Source: a virus
Virus record (IMG/VR): IMGVR_UViG_3300018481_000031
Coordinates: 1 to 46,764 of that record
Length of the DNA stretch: 46,764 nucleotides
Reading direction: 5' to 3' (one strand)
In this document: in pieces, positions 7,964 through 15,536 of the stretch
Layout of the letters: each line of letters opens with the position of its first letter
How positions within the stretch are numbered: position 1 is the stretch's first letter
Translations under genes and position numbers: made by a program
Notes under the pieces: model-generated
Seen by the model: only the letters and a program-made list of their open reading frames with translations
What the model was told of the DNA's origin: nothing
The model's database searches: none

Positions 7964-8728
7964 TCAGACGTAATCGACGTAGGTGACGAGCCACTGTTGC
8001 GTGGGACAAAGCTTCAGCAGCAAGCGTTCGAACTCTTCGCGGCGCGCCGCAGGGACTTGCGCCTTCATACCGAACACCTGACCGCACCAATAAAGAAAGT
8101 AAGGCCAGCGCTGATCCGCGACAGCAACACCGGTGTCATCTGGCACCGGTGGCGGCGCCTCGCGCGTGAGGTTCAAGTTCACGAGGTACCCAACCTCGTT
8201 GGTCAACCAACGGTTGCACTGCGGATACAAGTCCGCGACTTCGATGCCGGCAGGCATGGGGTCAGGCAACGGCGCATCAGGGGAAGTGCAACAGAACGCT
8301 AAGTCCATCTCAGCGCACTGCACCGTGCCGATGCGCGGGTCGTCGGTGTAGTCGCGTGGGTTGCGCGCGACACGAGGCGTCGTGCCGGGCTGCCACCACT
8401 CGTGCAGCCACACGTTGAAGCCGGCAGCTTGCACGACGTCCTGAAGGTAACGCGGTGACTGCCCACCCTGCGCACTCCATGCGCCGGCGAGCTGTAGTCG
8501 GCGAGTGGCTTCGGTCGTCGCAGCGGTCAAACCGAAGTGACGTTCCCAGGTCGCGAGCTCGCGCGTGGTGTCGGGCGAGAGGTCTTGATAAATCGCGTCG
8601 ATGAAATCGCGCGCATCGGCGGGTGCTTGTGCGAGCCCTTGCAGAAAGCGGCGAAGCGTCTTGTTGGTGGTGACGCGCCACGCAGTCGCATCGGGAAGCA
8701 GGTGCTGAAGCTGACGAAAAAAAAGCAT
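7964..8728 (-). CDS. Mu gp48-like / YmfQ (DUF2313) tail protein
   Basis: The 254-residue protein has the hallmarks of the YmfQ/DUF2313 family. It has an N-terminal helical region (FFRQLQHLLPDATAW, then a stretch leading to DFIDAIYQDLSPDTT), the pattern L-A-T-W-E-R-H-F-G-L, and the C-terminal helix EEFERLLLKLCPTQQWLVTYVDY. In Mu the equivalent gp48 joins baseplate and fibres. GGAGAGG precedes the ATG at 8728. A middle section with several Cys (CAEMDLAFCCTSPDAP) appears expanded relative to the small family members. It follows the baseplate J gene, with a fibre gene between. Confidence 0.8.
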   Translation of the reverse strand: MLFFRQLQHLLPDATAWRVTTNKTLRRFLQGLAQAPADARDFIDAIYQDLSPDTTRELATWERHFGLTAATTEATRRLQLAGAWSAQGGQSPRYLQDVVQAAGFNVWLHEWWQPGTTPRVARNPRDYTDDPRIGTVQCAEMDLAFCCTSPDAPLPDPMPAGIEVADLYPQCNRWLTNEVGYLVNLNLTREAPPPVPDDTGVAVADQRWPYFLYWCGQVFGMKAQVPAARREEFERLLLKLCPTQQWLVTYVDYV

Positions 8729-8742
8729 CCAGACCTCTCCAG

Positions 8743-9201
8743 TTGGTGGTGATGGTATGTGCGGCTCTCGGTGCATGCGGTGCAGAGGCAACCGAAAGCG
8801 CAGACGACTTTGCGAACGGTAACGGGAAGGGGGCGCAAAGACGCAGAACACCGCGCCCGTCGAAGTGGCCAGCGCCAGTCGAAGGCGACACCGACGCTTC
8901 TGTCGTCGCCGACGCAGGCACAGTGCTCATCACCGACGCTTCCGGACCCGCGAGGGCGGCTATACCTGCTCCTCCCTGTCATCCCCGTCATCCCCTCGTC
9001 GGGTGCGATCGTGAACCTTCAGCCGTACGTCGTCTCGTACACGCATTGAATGGTGTTCACCAGATCGGCAATACCGGGCGCGGCGCCTGCCGAACTCGAG
9101 ACGACAATGACAAAGTAGTCCATATCCGTGCGGACATGAGACGGCACAACGCCAGGCGGATTGCCTATGGCAGACCACTCACCACCGCCCGCACTGGTTG
9201 A
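8743..9201 (+). CDS. possible antisense lipoprotein gene
   Basis: A plus-strand frame fills the unusual 290-base gap between two leftward tail genes. Near its beginning, LVVMVCAALGACG resembles a lipoprotein signal with L-G-A-C as lipobox, followed by an Asp/Ala-rich region (DTDASVVADAG) as in many exported lipoproteins. Possible starts are TTG 8743, GTG 8746 or 8749 and ATG 8752. The basic n-region lies upstream of these with no start codon. Its 3' end overlaps the tail gene at 9019 by about 180 bases, which argues against it. Low confidence. Confidence 0.25.
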   Translation: MVVMVCAALGACGAEATESADDFANGNGKGAQRRRTPRPSKWPAPVEGDTDASVVADAGTVLITDASGPARAAIPAPPCHPRHPLVGCDREPSAVRRLVHALNGVHQIGNTGRGACRTRDDNDKVVHIRADMRRHNARRIAYGRPLTTARTG

Positions 9202-9867
9202 GTTCGAGACGATGGCGATTGAGCCATTCAAGGGACCGATTGCCGGCGTAATCTTGAAGACCACGTAGCGCAAGTTGTTGACCGGTGTACCTGAGAGGGC
9301 ACTGCCTTGTGCGCCGATGACGGCAACGCCCATCAGCATTGCGCCAACTGGGACAGGCAACTTCATCAGAAACGACTGCGACGCTTCGTCACAGTAGAAG
9401 ACACCGAGAATCAAGCCCGATTCCTTCCATGGCGAACCTGCAGAGATCACGGGTGGGAAGTTTTCGACGACAACCTTCGGCGGGTTGAAGCGAACACCCT
9501 TTCCTTCGGCAAACGTCATGTCGTTCGTCATCGAATGCGTGCCAGTCCACGCATGATTCGCAGCGTCGCTGCCAGCTACCGCAGCGGCTACAGGCGCGAG
9601 CAGAATGCCTGCCCGGTTGTCGACAACGTTCTGAATGGCAGTCAGATAGTCCGACGCGCCGACCTTATCCGGCATCCCCGATGCGGCGACGCCACCAGCG
9701 CCAAGTAACGCTTGTTGGAGGCCCCAGATGTCGTTGACGACCGCCTCTTCCCAAGGTGTCCCAGTCCCGTCACCCGGTGCCCCGACGTTACGCGCTTTGC
9801 CAAGCGGATAGCCAGGATCGCTGGTGATGGTCTGTCCGCCGTACTTGTCCTTTGGAATGAGCGCCAT
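9019..9867 (-). CDS. tail fibre N-terminal-type protein
   Basis: The 282-residue protein starts M-A-L-I-P-K-D-K-Y-G-G-Q and continues with G-Y-P-L-G-K-A-R-N-V-G-A-P-G-D-G-T-G-T-P-W-E-E, then V-N-D-I-W-G-L-Q-Q-A-L-L. This is the usual N-terminus of phage tail-fibre proteins that dock on the baseplate. The C-terminal two thirds are beta-rich with no enzymatic motif seen. It lies between the gp47- and gp48-like genes, where a fibre gene is not unusual. I cannot name the receptor or a chaperone. Confidence 0.65.
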   Translation of the reverse strand: MALIPKDKYGGQTITSDPGYPLGKARNVGAPGDGTGTPWEEAVVNDIWGLQQALLGAGGVAASGMPDKVGASDYLTAIQNVVDNRAGILLAPVAAAVAGSDAANHAWTGTHSMTNDMTFAEGKGVRFNPPKVVVENFPPVISAGSPWKESGLILGVFYCDEASQSFLMKLPVPVGAMLMGVAVIGAQGSALSGTPVNNLRYVVFKITPAIGPLNGSIAIVSNSTSAGGGEWSAIGNPPGVVPSHVRTDMDYFVIVVSSSAGAAPGIADLVNTIQCVYETTYG

Positions 9868-9883
9868 GAATCCCTCTTCGCAA

Positions 9884-11083
9884 TCACGCGACGAACGACA
9901 CCGCGCCGAGCTTCGCCTTCTCTCCGTGACCGAGCGTGTAGGCGTTGATCTGGTCGCCGCCGAGCAGCAAATTGACCGCGCTCACCGAGCCACCAGCCGC
10001 GCTCACGACGTCATCCACGACGCCGCTTAGAGCAGCGCGCGTCACACGGTCAACACGTGGTAACTGCGAGAGCCCCACAATGAAAGGCTCGCGCGCGCGC
10101 AGGTACTCATCGCACGCACTTTCGATGGCGGCCTGCACCGAAGCTTGCTCGTCGACCTCGAGCCCGGTGACCTCGACGTCGAACGTGGCACGCAAAATGG
10201 GGTGCACGTTGACGGCGGCATTGGCTGGGCGGCGCGAGGCCAAGCCCGCTTGATCGGCTTCGATGAGCGCGAGCACAGCGGTTCGTTGAGCGACCGTGGG
10301 AATACCGTCTGCGCTGCCCGAGCTCTCGACCGTTGCTTCCACATACACATCGACCTCGCCAGGCGCGCCCGTGTACGGGTAGACGTTCACGATCCCCACG
10401 TCTTCCTCACCCCACTGCTGATAGTCCGCGTACGCGCCTCCCTGCGGCTTGTTCTGAGCGCGCGCGATCACCCGAGCACGATAGGCAGCGGGTGTTTCAG
10501 CGTCGGCGCCTGTAACGGTCTGCGACAGGACGGTCACGTTGCGCGCGACATTCGGCAGGGGGTTGGCAAATTGAAGGACCGCACCGGGTTGCAAGTTGCC
10601 GATCGTGCCCTCGCCACCGCCACCGTTTTGATCGCTCGCAGCACGGATGGTGACCTGCACGGTGGGGGCGTTGAGCGCGACTGCGGCGATAGTCAGATAC
10701 AGGACGCCGGTCGGAGGAAAGAGCACCTGTTGGTTCGCCGGCAGGCTGCCTGTCTGCGCTTGTACGGGCACGCTGATGACGTGCTCGGCGCGGCTAGCGG
10801 CGAGCGGATCACCAACGCCGATCCTGCGTCCCCAGTCGACCAACGGCCGAATCTTGCGCCCGAGAACGACGGTCTCGTTGAACGAAGCGTACTCGGGAAA
10901 CATTTGCAAAAGCGTCCATCCGGCGTACTTGTAGAGCAGTACATCGACGGCCGACTGAGCTTTCGCGAGCACGCGCGTGAAGGTCTTGTCGAGCAGGGGC
11001 GTCGTGTGCTCGAGCGTCGCATCGACCTGCTGCACCACGTTGTCAGTGAGCCCTTGCGTAGTCGGCGTACTCAGAGTCGTCAT
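9884..11083 (-). CDS. baseplate J-like protein (Mu gp47-like)
   Basis: At 399 residues it has the usual length and pattern of baseplate J. The helical N-terminus (RVLAKAQSAVDVLLYKYAGWTLLQMFPE) is followed by beta strands with P-V-Q-A-Q-T-G and T-I-G-N-L-Q-P-G, then T-P-A-A-Y-R-A-R-V-I-A-R-A-Q-N-K-P-Q-G-G-A-Y-A-D-Y, a signature of the family, then G-E-V-D-V-Y-V-E-A. In contractile tails it builds the baseplate wedge. It overlaps the gp46-like gene by four bases, as in Mu-type gene order. Confidence 0.9.
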   Translation of the reverse strand: MTTLSTPTTQGLTDNVVQQVDATLEHTTPLLDKTFTRVLAKAQSAVDVLLYKYAGWTLLQMFPEYASFNETVVLGRKIRPLVDWGRRIGVGDPLAASRAEHVISVPVQAQTGSLPANQQVLFPPTGVLYLTIAAVALNAPTVQVTIRAASDQNGGGGEGTIGNLQPGAVLQFANPLPNVARNVTVLSQTVTGADAETPAAYRARVIARAQNKPQGGAYADYQQWGEEDVGIVNVYPYTGAPGEVDVYVEATVESSGSADGIPTVAQRTAVLALIEADQAGLASRRPANAAVNVHPILRATFDVEVTGLEVDEQASVQAAIESACDEYLRAREPFIVGLSQLPRVDRVTRAALSGVVDDVVSAAGGSVSAVNLLLGGDQINAYTLGHGEKAKLGAVSFVA

Positions 11084-11607
11084 TCACGCTCTCCCCAAGA
11101 TGCCGGAATTTGAAAGCGCTCGAGAGCGCCGGTTACGAGCTCCACACTGATATCAAGCATCACTCGGTGAAGTGCGGGGATCGTAGCGCTCGCCTCGACG
11201 CTGCGAGCGCTACCGGTATCGACGAGCCACGCAAGGTCGTGCTTGGCCGCGTCTTCCACGCGCCGCAGGTTCACAGGAATCGCGGGCAGCGACCGAAGCA
11301 GATACTGAGTCTCGCTGCGATACTTCCGCGCTGGGATGGTCTCGCTAAGGTTACCCCACCACTGCAGCGCGTTGTCACCCTGCAAGCCGCTGTCGCGCTC
11401 GTTGCCGCCGAACATCGACAGGTAGCAAGCGGACTCAAGCCCATCAGACAGCACGGCCTGACCGTCGAGAAAATCGATCTCGCCGCCGTCTTCGGTGTGT
11501 CGAAGGTGAACATCGGAAACTGGTTTTCTCAGTTGTGAGTTGCGGCGAACTGAGGCGCCTTGAACGAGCGGCGGCGGCGGCAGCAAAAACGATGCAGACG
11601 AGCTCAT
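11080..11607 (-). CDS. Mu gp46-like baseplate protein
   Basis: A 175-residue protein in the place of Mu gp46, just before the baseplate J gene. The pattern R-H-T-E-D-G-G-E-I-D, then L-S-D-G-L-E-S-A-C-Y-L-S-M-F-G-G-N, then S-G-L-Q-G-D-N-A-L-Q-W-W-G-N matches the GP46 family, including the aromatic W-W-G-N. Members form part of the baseplate wedge. The start is set by an ATGA overlap with a small upstream frame. Confidence 0.85.
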   Translation of the reverse strand: MSSSASFLLPPPPLVQGASVRRNSQLRKPVSDVHLRHTEDGGEIDFLDGQAVLSDGLESACYLSMFGGNERDSGLQGDNALQWWGNLSETIPARKYRSETQYLLRSLPAIPVNLRRVEDAAKHDLAWLVDTGSARSVEASATIPALHRVMLDISVELVTGALERFQIPASWGERE

Positions 11608-11715
11608 GGCAGTCCACCCACGCAGTAGCCATGCCGACTTGCACGTTTGCGCCGGTTGGCGACGAGCCGAGCGTTAGGGACGACCGCGTCCTGCTCCCCT
11701 GACGACGAGCTCATG
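11597..11715. repeat. 12-bp direct repeat flanking a 36-residue frame
   Basis: GACGAGCTCATG occurs at 11597-11608 and again at 11704-11715, 107 bases apart. Each copy covers the start codon of a gene: the gp46-like gene in the first, the 36-residue frame in the second. This arrangement would arise if the fibre genes and the small frame were inserted by recombination at the gp46 start. Confidence 0.7.
11604..11714 (-). CDS. 36-residue frame between fibre and gp46 genes
   Basis: The ATG at 11714 overlaps the stop of the fibre gene by ATGA, and its own TGA overlaps the ATG of the gp46-like gene by ATGA, so it bridges the two exactly. The product is small and basic (NARLVANRRKRASRHG) and starts MSSSS. 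The first bases of this frame equal the first bases of the gp46-like gene, forming a 12-bp direct repeat. It may be a translated coupling peptide or only a scar of insertion. Confidence 0.4.
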   Translation of the reverse strand: MSSSSGEQDAVVPNARLVANRRKRASRHGYCVGGLP

Positions 11716-13333
11716 CGCCCAAGTAAAGTAGGCTAATGCTCGCGGTCGGCACCGTCTCGCCTCCGAGCGTGCCATTCGTCGCGAACGTCCCGATAGTAAT
11801 GTTGCTACTCTTGCAGAGCTCCAACACATACTGCTGGTACTGCGATGCGTAAAAGTTCCAAGTCCATGTGCATGTACCGGTATCATTTACCGGCACCCAG
11901 AACACGGACTTGCCCGCAATGATGCCCTCCGAGTTTTCAACCAAACGGTAGCCGATGTACCCTGCCGTGGCGCTGCTGCCCCGGTTGAACGTGGCCGAGA
12001 ATGTGTAGTAGCCCGCCTGGTTGAGAGTCCAAATGCCGTTGGCGTACGGCATGTCGACGTGCGGGACATCGTTGCTCCACGTGAGGAGCGTGGAAAACTT
12101 GGTCCAGTTACTGCCGGGACCCGCAATGGCGCTCGATGATGAGCCGCTGGTGAGCTTGTGAGACGTGCCGCCAGCCGAAGGCGCCGACGGTCCCCAGGCG
12201 CCGGCACCGGCGTTCCATGCCAGGACATTGCCGTTCGCGGGCGCGGTGGAAGCAACCGCACGACCTTGGATCTTTGCGACCGTCGTGCTCGCTGCCGCGC
12301 CGGTGACGTCGCCCGAGAGAGTCGTGCCTCCACCCGAGAGGGTCGTCGGCAGCCACATGCTGTAGTCACCGCTGTACTGGAGAACCTGCCCCGGCTCAGG
12401 CTCCCAGTTCGAGACGGGGTGGCCTTGGATCTTCGAGACATTCGCGGCGTCTGTCGTCCCCGTGACGTCCCCGGCCATGGAAAGCGACGTGACGGTCTCT
12501 CCACCGCTGTCTACCGGCCCGACGCCTTCGCCAGTGACAATCCAGCGGCGCTTCGCAGGGTCCGTGTGTGGACTCCAGGTGAGCTCAATCCAACCGTAAG
12601 GTGTGTTGATCTCAACCCAGTCCTGGATGCCAACGCCAGGACGCTGAATGTGACCTGGACTGTTGAGTTTGATAGGCTTCAGGTTCGCCTTACCGCCCGT
12701 GTCGTAGTGCTTATGTACGAGGTTGCCGTAGATGTCTAAACCGTTCTCGCCGGACGCGCTGTAGGTCGGGTCTTGGATCGTGTAGTTGTACGTCTTGCCC
12801 AGGGCGATGCCAGCCTCGGTGTCGTAGTAGTAGTGTGCAACCGACAGATCCCAGATGTCCCGAACGACCTTCACTGTCGTGTCGGAGCTGGACAGGACGC
12901 GAAGCTCTACGCGCGGGTGATATTCCCAGCGATTATCATATCCGCTGTACGACAGAACCCAGCTCTCGCCGGGCTCAGAGTCGTTTTCGCCGACGTTGTG
13001 GATGGGACGACCCCAAATGAAGTGCGCGTCGTGGCTGTCCTCGCCCCCAGGCGCCGAAGCCGAATCATCCACAAATACCTCCATCGGGAACCGCTGCGGC
13101 GGAACATCATCCGTCAACACAGTCGGCCACCCACCAGCCCTCACAAGTGTGAAGGTTAGATCCTCTTTACTGCTTCCAAGATATTGGGGAAGAAACCGTC
13201 CGTCCCTGTACACGCGCTCTTCTGCTCCCTTTCCGAAGAAGATGGAGATCGCCACAGGAGCTTCCGCCGCCTCATACACAACCGGAGTTGTATTTGAAGC
13301 AAGCTGGCTCATGGGTACTGTGATCCATGTCAT
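11711..13333 (-). CDS. tail fibre with C1q/TNF-like head
   Basis: From ATG 13333 the product has 540 residues. The N-terminal part (MTWITVPMSQLASNTT) resembles the small gene upstream. Two copies of a fibre repeat, G-D-V-T-G-x(5-10)-V-x-K-I-Q-G-x-x-V, each followed by a P-x-x-G-x-V-L-x-W/Y segment, lie near residues 290-330 and 345-380. The C-terminal 130 residues (GYYTFSATFNRGSSATAGYIG and later) look like a C1q/TNF jelly roll as found at fibre tips. ATG 13342 is an alternative start. It is probably a receptor-binding fibre. Confidence 0.7.
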   Translation of the reverse strand: MTWITVPMSQLASNTTPVVYEAAEAPVAISIFFGKGAEERVYRDGRFLPQYLGSSKEDLTFTLVRAGGWPTVLTDDVPPQRFPMEVFVDDSASAPGGEDSHDAHFIWGRPIHNVGENDSEPGESWVLSYSGYDNRWEYHPRVELRVLSSSDTTVKVVRDIWDLSVAHYYYDTEAGIALGKTYNYTIQDPTYSASGENGLDIYGNLVHKHYDTGGKANLKPIKLNSPGHIQRPGVGIQDWVEINTPYGWIELTWSPHTDPAKRRWIVTGEGVGPVDSGGETVTSLSMAGDVTGTTDAANVSKIQGHPVSNWEPEPGQVLQYSGDYSMWLPTTLSGGGTTLSGDVTGAAASTTVAKIQGRAVASTAPANGNVLAWNAGAGAWGPSAPSAGGTSHKLTSGSSSSAIAGPGSNWTKFSTLLTWSNDVPHVDMPYANGIWTLNQAGYYTFSATFNRGSSATAGYIGYRLVENSEGIIAGKSVFWVPVNDTGTCTWTWNFYASQYQQYVLELCKSSNITIGTFATNGTLGGETVPTASISLLYLGA

Positions 13334-13488
13334 CGTAGACATCCCGTCGTTGTGATGACGCGATAAGCGCGCTCTTCGACGAAGCCATTCACCACGCTGA
13401 TCGCGACAGGCTCTGTCGTAAGCGTGAAGTCGATCGCGTCGCCACTTGCCAATGTCGAGCCCGGCGTGTCGATCCAGGTAACCGTCAT
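13330..13488 (-). CDS. 52-residue paralog of fibre N-terminus
   Basis: The product, starting at ATG 13488, aligns by eye with the first 45 residues of the next gene. M-T-V-T-W-I-D-T-P-G-S-T-L-A-S and E-P-V-A-I-S-V-V-N-G, then E-E-R-A-Y-R, correspond to M-T-W-I-T-V-P-M-S-Q-L-A-S, A-P-V-A-I-S-I-F-F-G and E-E-R-V-Y-R. It is therefore a freestanding copy of the fibre attachment module. It overlaps the fibre start by four bases. It may cap or dock the fibre, or be a leftover of an earlier fibre. The function is inferred only. Confidence 0.65.
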   Translation of the reverse strand: MTVTWIDTPGSTLASGDAIDFTLTTEPVAISVVNGFVEERAYRVITTTGCLR

Positions 13489-13492
13489 CCGT

Positions 13493-13933
13493 TCAACTCC
13501 ACGTCTGCGGTGTGTACGGCGGAGCAACCAGCGTCGAAACGCCGGTCGTCAACCACGCATGAATCAGGTCGCCGATCTGACTTGCCGCTGCGGCGTGCGT
13601 GGCTGGTTTGGGTCCAGAGAACTGCAGCGCGGTGCCGAGTGGCGTGACTGGGGGAACGGGCGTGTAGCCAAGCATCCCGCCTCCCACCGTCGCCGCAAAA
13701 GCCGCGAACGCGGCGTCGATGCCCGCACCCGCAAGCGGCGTCGCAAAGGCACTCGCGAGCGCCGGCGACAGTGCGGCCGCGGCCGCTGTGACAGTCGTGG
13801 AAGCTGGCAGAATCGCCACCGCGTACGCCTGCACCGCATCCGCCCATGTCTGCGCGCACTGCTCGCGCGTGGGCGGGGGCGCGGCGAAGAGCGCTTCGAG
13901 GCGTGTCTTCAGCTCGAAAAGGTTCAGCGGCAT
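13493..13933 (-). CDS. conserved-type phage baseplate-region protein
   Basis: A 146-residue, Ala-rich protein starting M-P-L-N-L-F-E-L-K-T-R-L-E-A-L-F, with a W-A-D-A-V-Q-A-Y-A-V-A-I-L-P-A-S-T-T-V segment. I have seen this pattern in uncharacterised proteins encoded between spike and fibre genes of Mu- and P2-like myophages. It has no membrane helix of proper type despite its Ala content. Its ATG shares one base with the stop of the gp45-like gene. Probably structural or assembly related. Confidence 0.65.
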   Translation of the reverse strand: MPLNLFELKTRLEALFAAPPPTREQCAQTWADAVQAYAVAILPASTTVTAAAAALSPALASAFATPLAGAGIDAAFAAFAATVGGGMLGYTPVPPVTPLGTALQFSGPKPATHAAAASQIGDLIHAWLTTGVSTLVAPPYTPQTWS

Positions 13934-14451
13934 CAGGTGCCAGGAGTCGGTGCGCCCGACGGCCCGAGTCCGGTCGGATGAATGTGCTGTGTCAGGCTCA
14001 CCGGCGTCGTCGTCGACTTCGCGGTGATCTCGCCAGGCGCCGAGATGGCCCCGCTCGGGGAGATGGTGACGCCGTTGATCGTCACCGCGCCACTCGGCGC
14101 GAGCTCGAACGCGCCCGTCCCGTTGGCAATCACGATCGAGCCATCGTTCTTCAGCCAGACCTCGACGACGGGGGCGCCGGCAACATTGCGTGCGTAGATC
14201 CGCTTCTCGCCCGCGCGCGCCTTGCCCGCGTTGCGCACGTCTGCGTACCCGGTGGCCTGCTCCGCACCGGCGCCGCTCGAGTCTTCGAGCGCCACGAAGT
14301 CGCCGGGCAATGGATGAGAGTCGTCGCCGGCGTCAGCGTAGTGCGGGGCGGTGACGTTCGCGGTCCCGCCCGGATCGACTTTGACGTCGGCGCCGTGCGC
14401 ACCTTCCTCGACGACCCGCTCGAACGAAAGCACCTCGCCGACGCGGCTCAT
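13933..14451 (-). CDS. baseplate spike protein (gpV / Mu gp45-like)
   Basis: A 172-residue protein with H-P-L-P-G-D-F-V-A-L in an OB-like N-terminal region, then repeated short beta strands with glycine (IYARNVAGAPVVEVWLKNDGSIVIANGTGAFELAPSGAV cut here by its rhythm), and a C-terminal H-I-H-P-T motif. Spike proteins of Mu and P2 end in such an iron-binding H-x-H apex after a triple beta helix. It should form the membrane-piercing tip of the contractile tail. It lies directly after the gp44-like hub gene. Confidence 0.8.
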   Translation of the reverse strand: MSRVGEVLSFERVVEEGAHGADVKVDPGGTANVTAPHYADAGDDSHPLPGDFVALEDSSGAGAEQATGYADVRNAGKARAGEKRIYARNVAGAPVVEVWLKNDGSIVIANGTGAFELAPSGAVTINGVTISPSGAISAPGEITAKSTTTPVSLTQHIHPTGLGPSGAPTPGT

Positions 14452-15536
14452 AGTGGTTCCTCCCAGGGCATGCGCGCAGGAATCTCGCCACTGAACGAGC
14501 CGGGCAAGACAAGCCCAAGCGAAGCGGTGGTCTCGTCGTGCGAGCGCTTCAAAAAGACGTCACGCACGAGAAGCTCAGTCTCCGAGTAGATCATCGCGCT
14601 CGGTGCCTTCAGCGTGATGGTGGTGTTCGGCGCCCACAGCGCTTCCTTTGGATCGCGCCACGTCGGCAGGTTCACCACGTACGAAACGCAGTTGCCGAAC
14701 ATCCGGCCCATCTTGGCTTTGACCGCGCTAGGCGCGTCGCCCTTCTCGATGTCGTCGAGCTTGAAGGACATCGAGCGCAACACCCCACCGGCGAGCCGCT
14801 CGTTGCGCTGCGTAAACTTCGAACCACCGCTACCGCGCTTTACGGACGTGTAGCCGGTGATCTCCGAGTAGTAGTCCTGCGGGTTGAACGTCGGAATCGC
14901 CGAGATAAGCGGCGGTTGTCCTTCGATGAGACGCGCGACCGGATGCCCTGGAACAACCGACTTCCAAAACAAGAGCTCGCCACGCACCGTGCTCGTGATG
15001 ACGTAGCCACGCTGCTTTGCGAGCTCGATCAGGAAGTCACCAATCTTCTGGTCGCTCTCAACCTTGGTGTCGATCTTCTTTGAGCGCGTCTTGACCCGCT
15101 TGAAAGCCGGGCCCTCGTTGCCTTCCATCACGACGCGGATGTTCCAAATGCCAGCGAGCGTCTGCGCGATCTGACGCAGGCTGAGTCCGCTCGCTTCGAA
15201 GGGCACCTTACCCGCAGGGAGGTTCACATCTTCGAGCTGCGCTGGCAGCGAGTAGCCAGACACCGCAACGGTCCGCGCATCAGGGTCTACGCGCGGCAGC
15301 ACATCGACCAAGGTCCCCGTGAAAATGGGCTCACCACCGACGGTCAAATCGAGTGGCTTGAACGAGAACGGTCGGAAGGTGTCGCGAAAGTCCTTCCGCT
15401 CGTAGTCGAACGGCGAGGCGAACCCTACGCTCGGATGACTATCGAGACCGAGATGAATCTCAAGGTCGTCCCATCCGCGCCAAGCCTTCTTGTCGATCAG
15501 GATCGCCACAGCATCCCGGTCAGAGGTAGTAGGCAA
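14448..15536 (-). CDS. baseplate hub protein, Mu gp44-like
   Basis: A 362-residue protein with the gp44/gpD hub pattern: W-D-D-L-E-I-H-L-G near the N-terminus, then L-D-L-T-V-G-G-E-P-I-F-T-G, then a Y-S-L-P-A-Q-L-E-D segment and the phrase L-S-L-R-Q-I-A-Q-T-L-A-G. The middle has G-D-F-L-I-E-L-A-K-Q-R-G-Y-V, the conserved helix before the second barrel. Hub proteins form the ring that carries the spike. It overlaps the gene before it by 17 bases and the spike gene by four. Confidence 0.85.
   Translation of the reverse strand: MPTTSDRDAVAILIDKKAWRGWDDLEIHLGLDSHPSVGFASPFDYERKDFRDTFRPFSFKPLDLTVGGEPIFTGTLVDVLPRVDPDARTVAVSGYSLPAQLEDVNLPAGKVPFEASGLSLRQIAQTLAGIWNIRVVMEGNEGPAFKRVKTRSKKIDTKVESDQKIGDFLIELAKQRGYVITSTVRGELLFWKSVVPGHPVARLIEGQPPLISAIPTFNPQDYYSEITGYTSVKRGSGGSKFTQRNERLAGGVLRSMSFKLDDIEKGDAPSAVKAKMGRMFGNCVSYVVNLPTWRDPKEALWAPNTTITLKAPSAMIYSETELLVRDVFLKRSHDETTASLGLVLPGSFSGEIPARMPWEEPL

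Noticed and set aside
10145-11113. Plus-strand open frame of 322 codons opposite the baseplate J gene
   Set aside because: It is the reverse of a conserved gene, and no ribosome site or domain pattern was seen.
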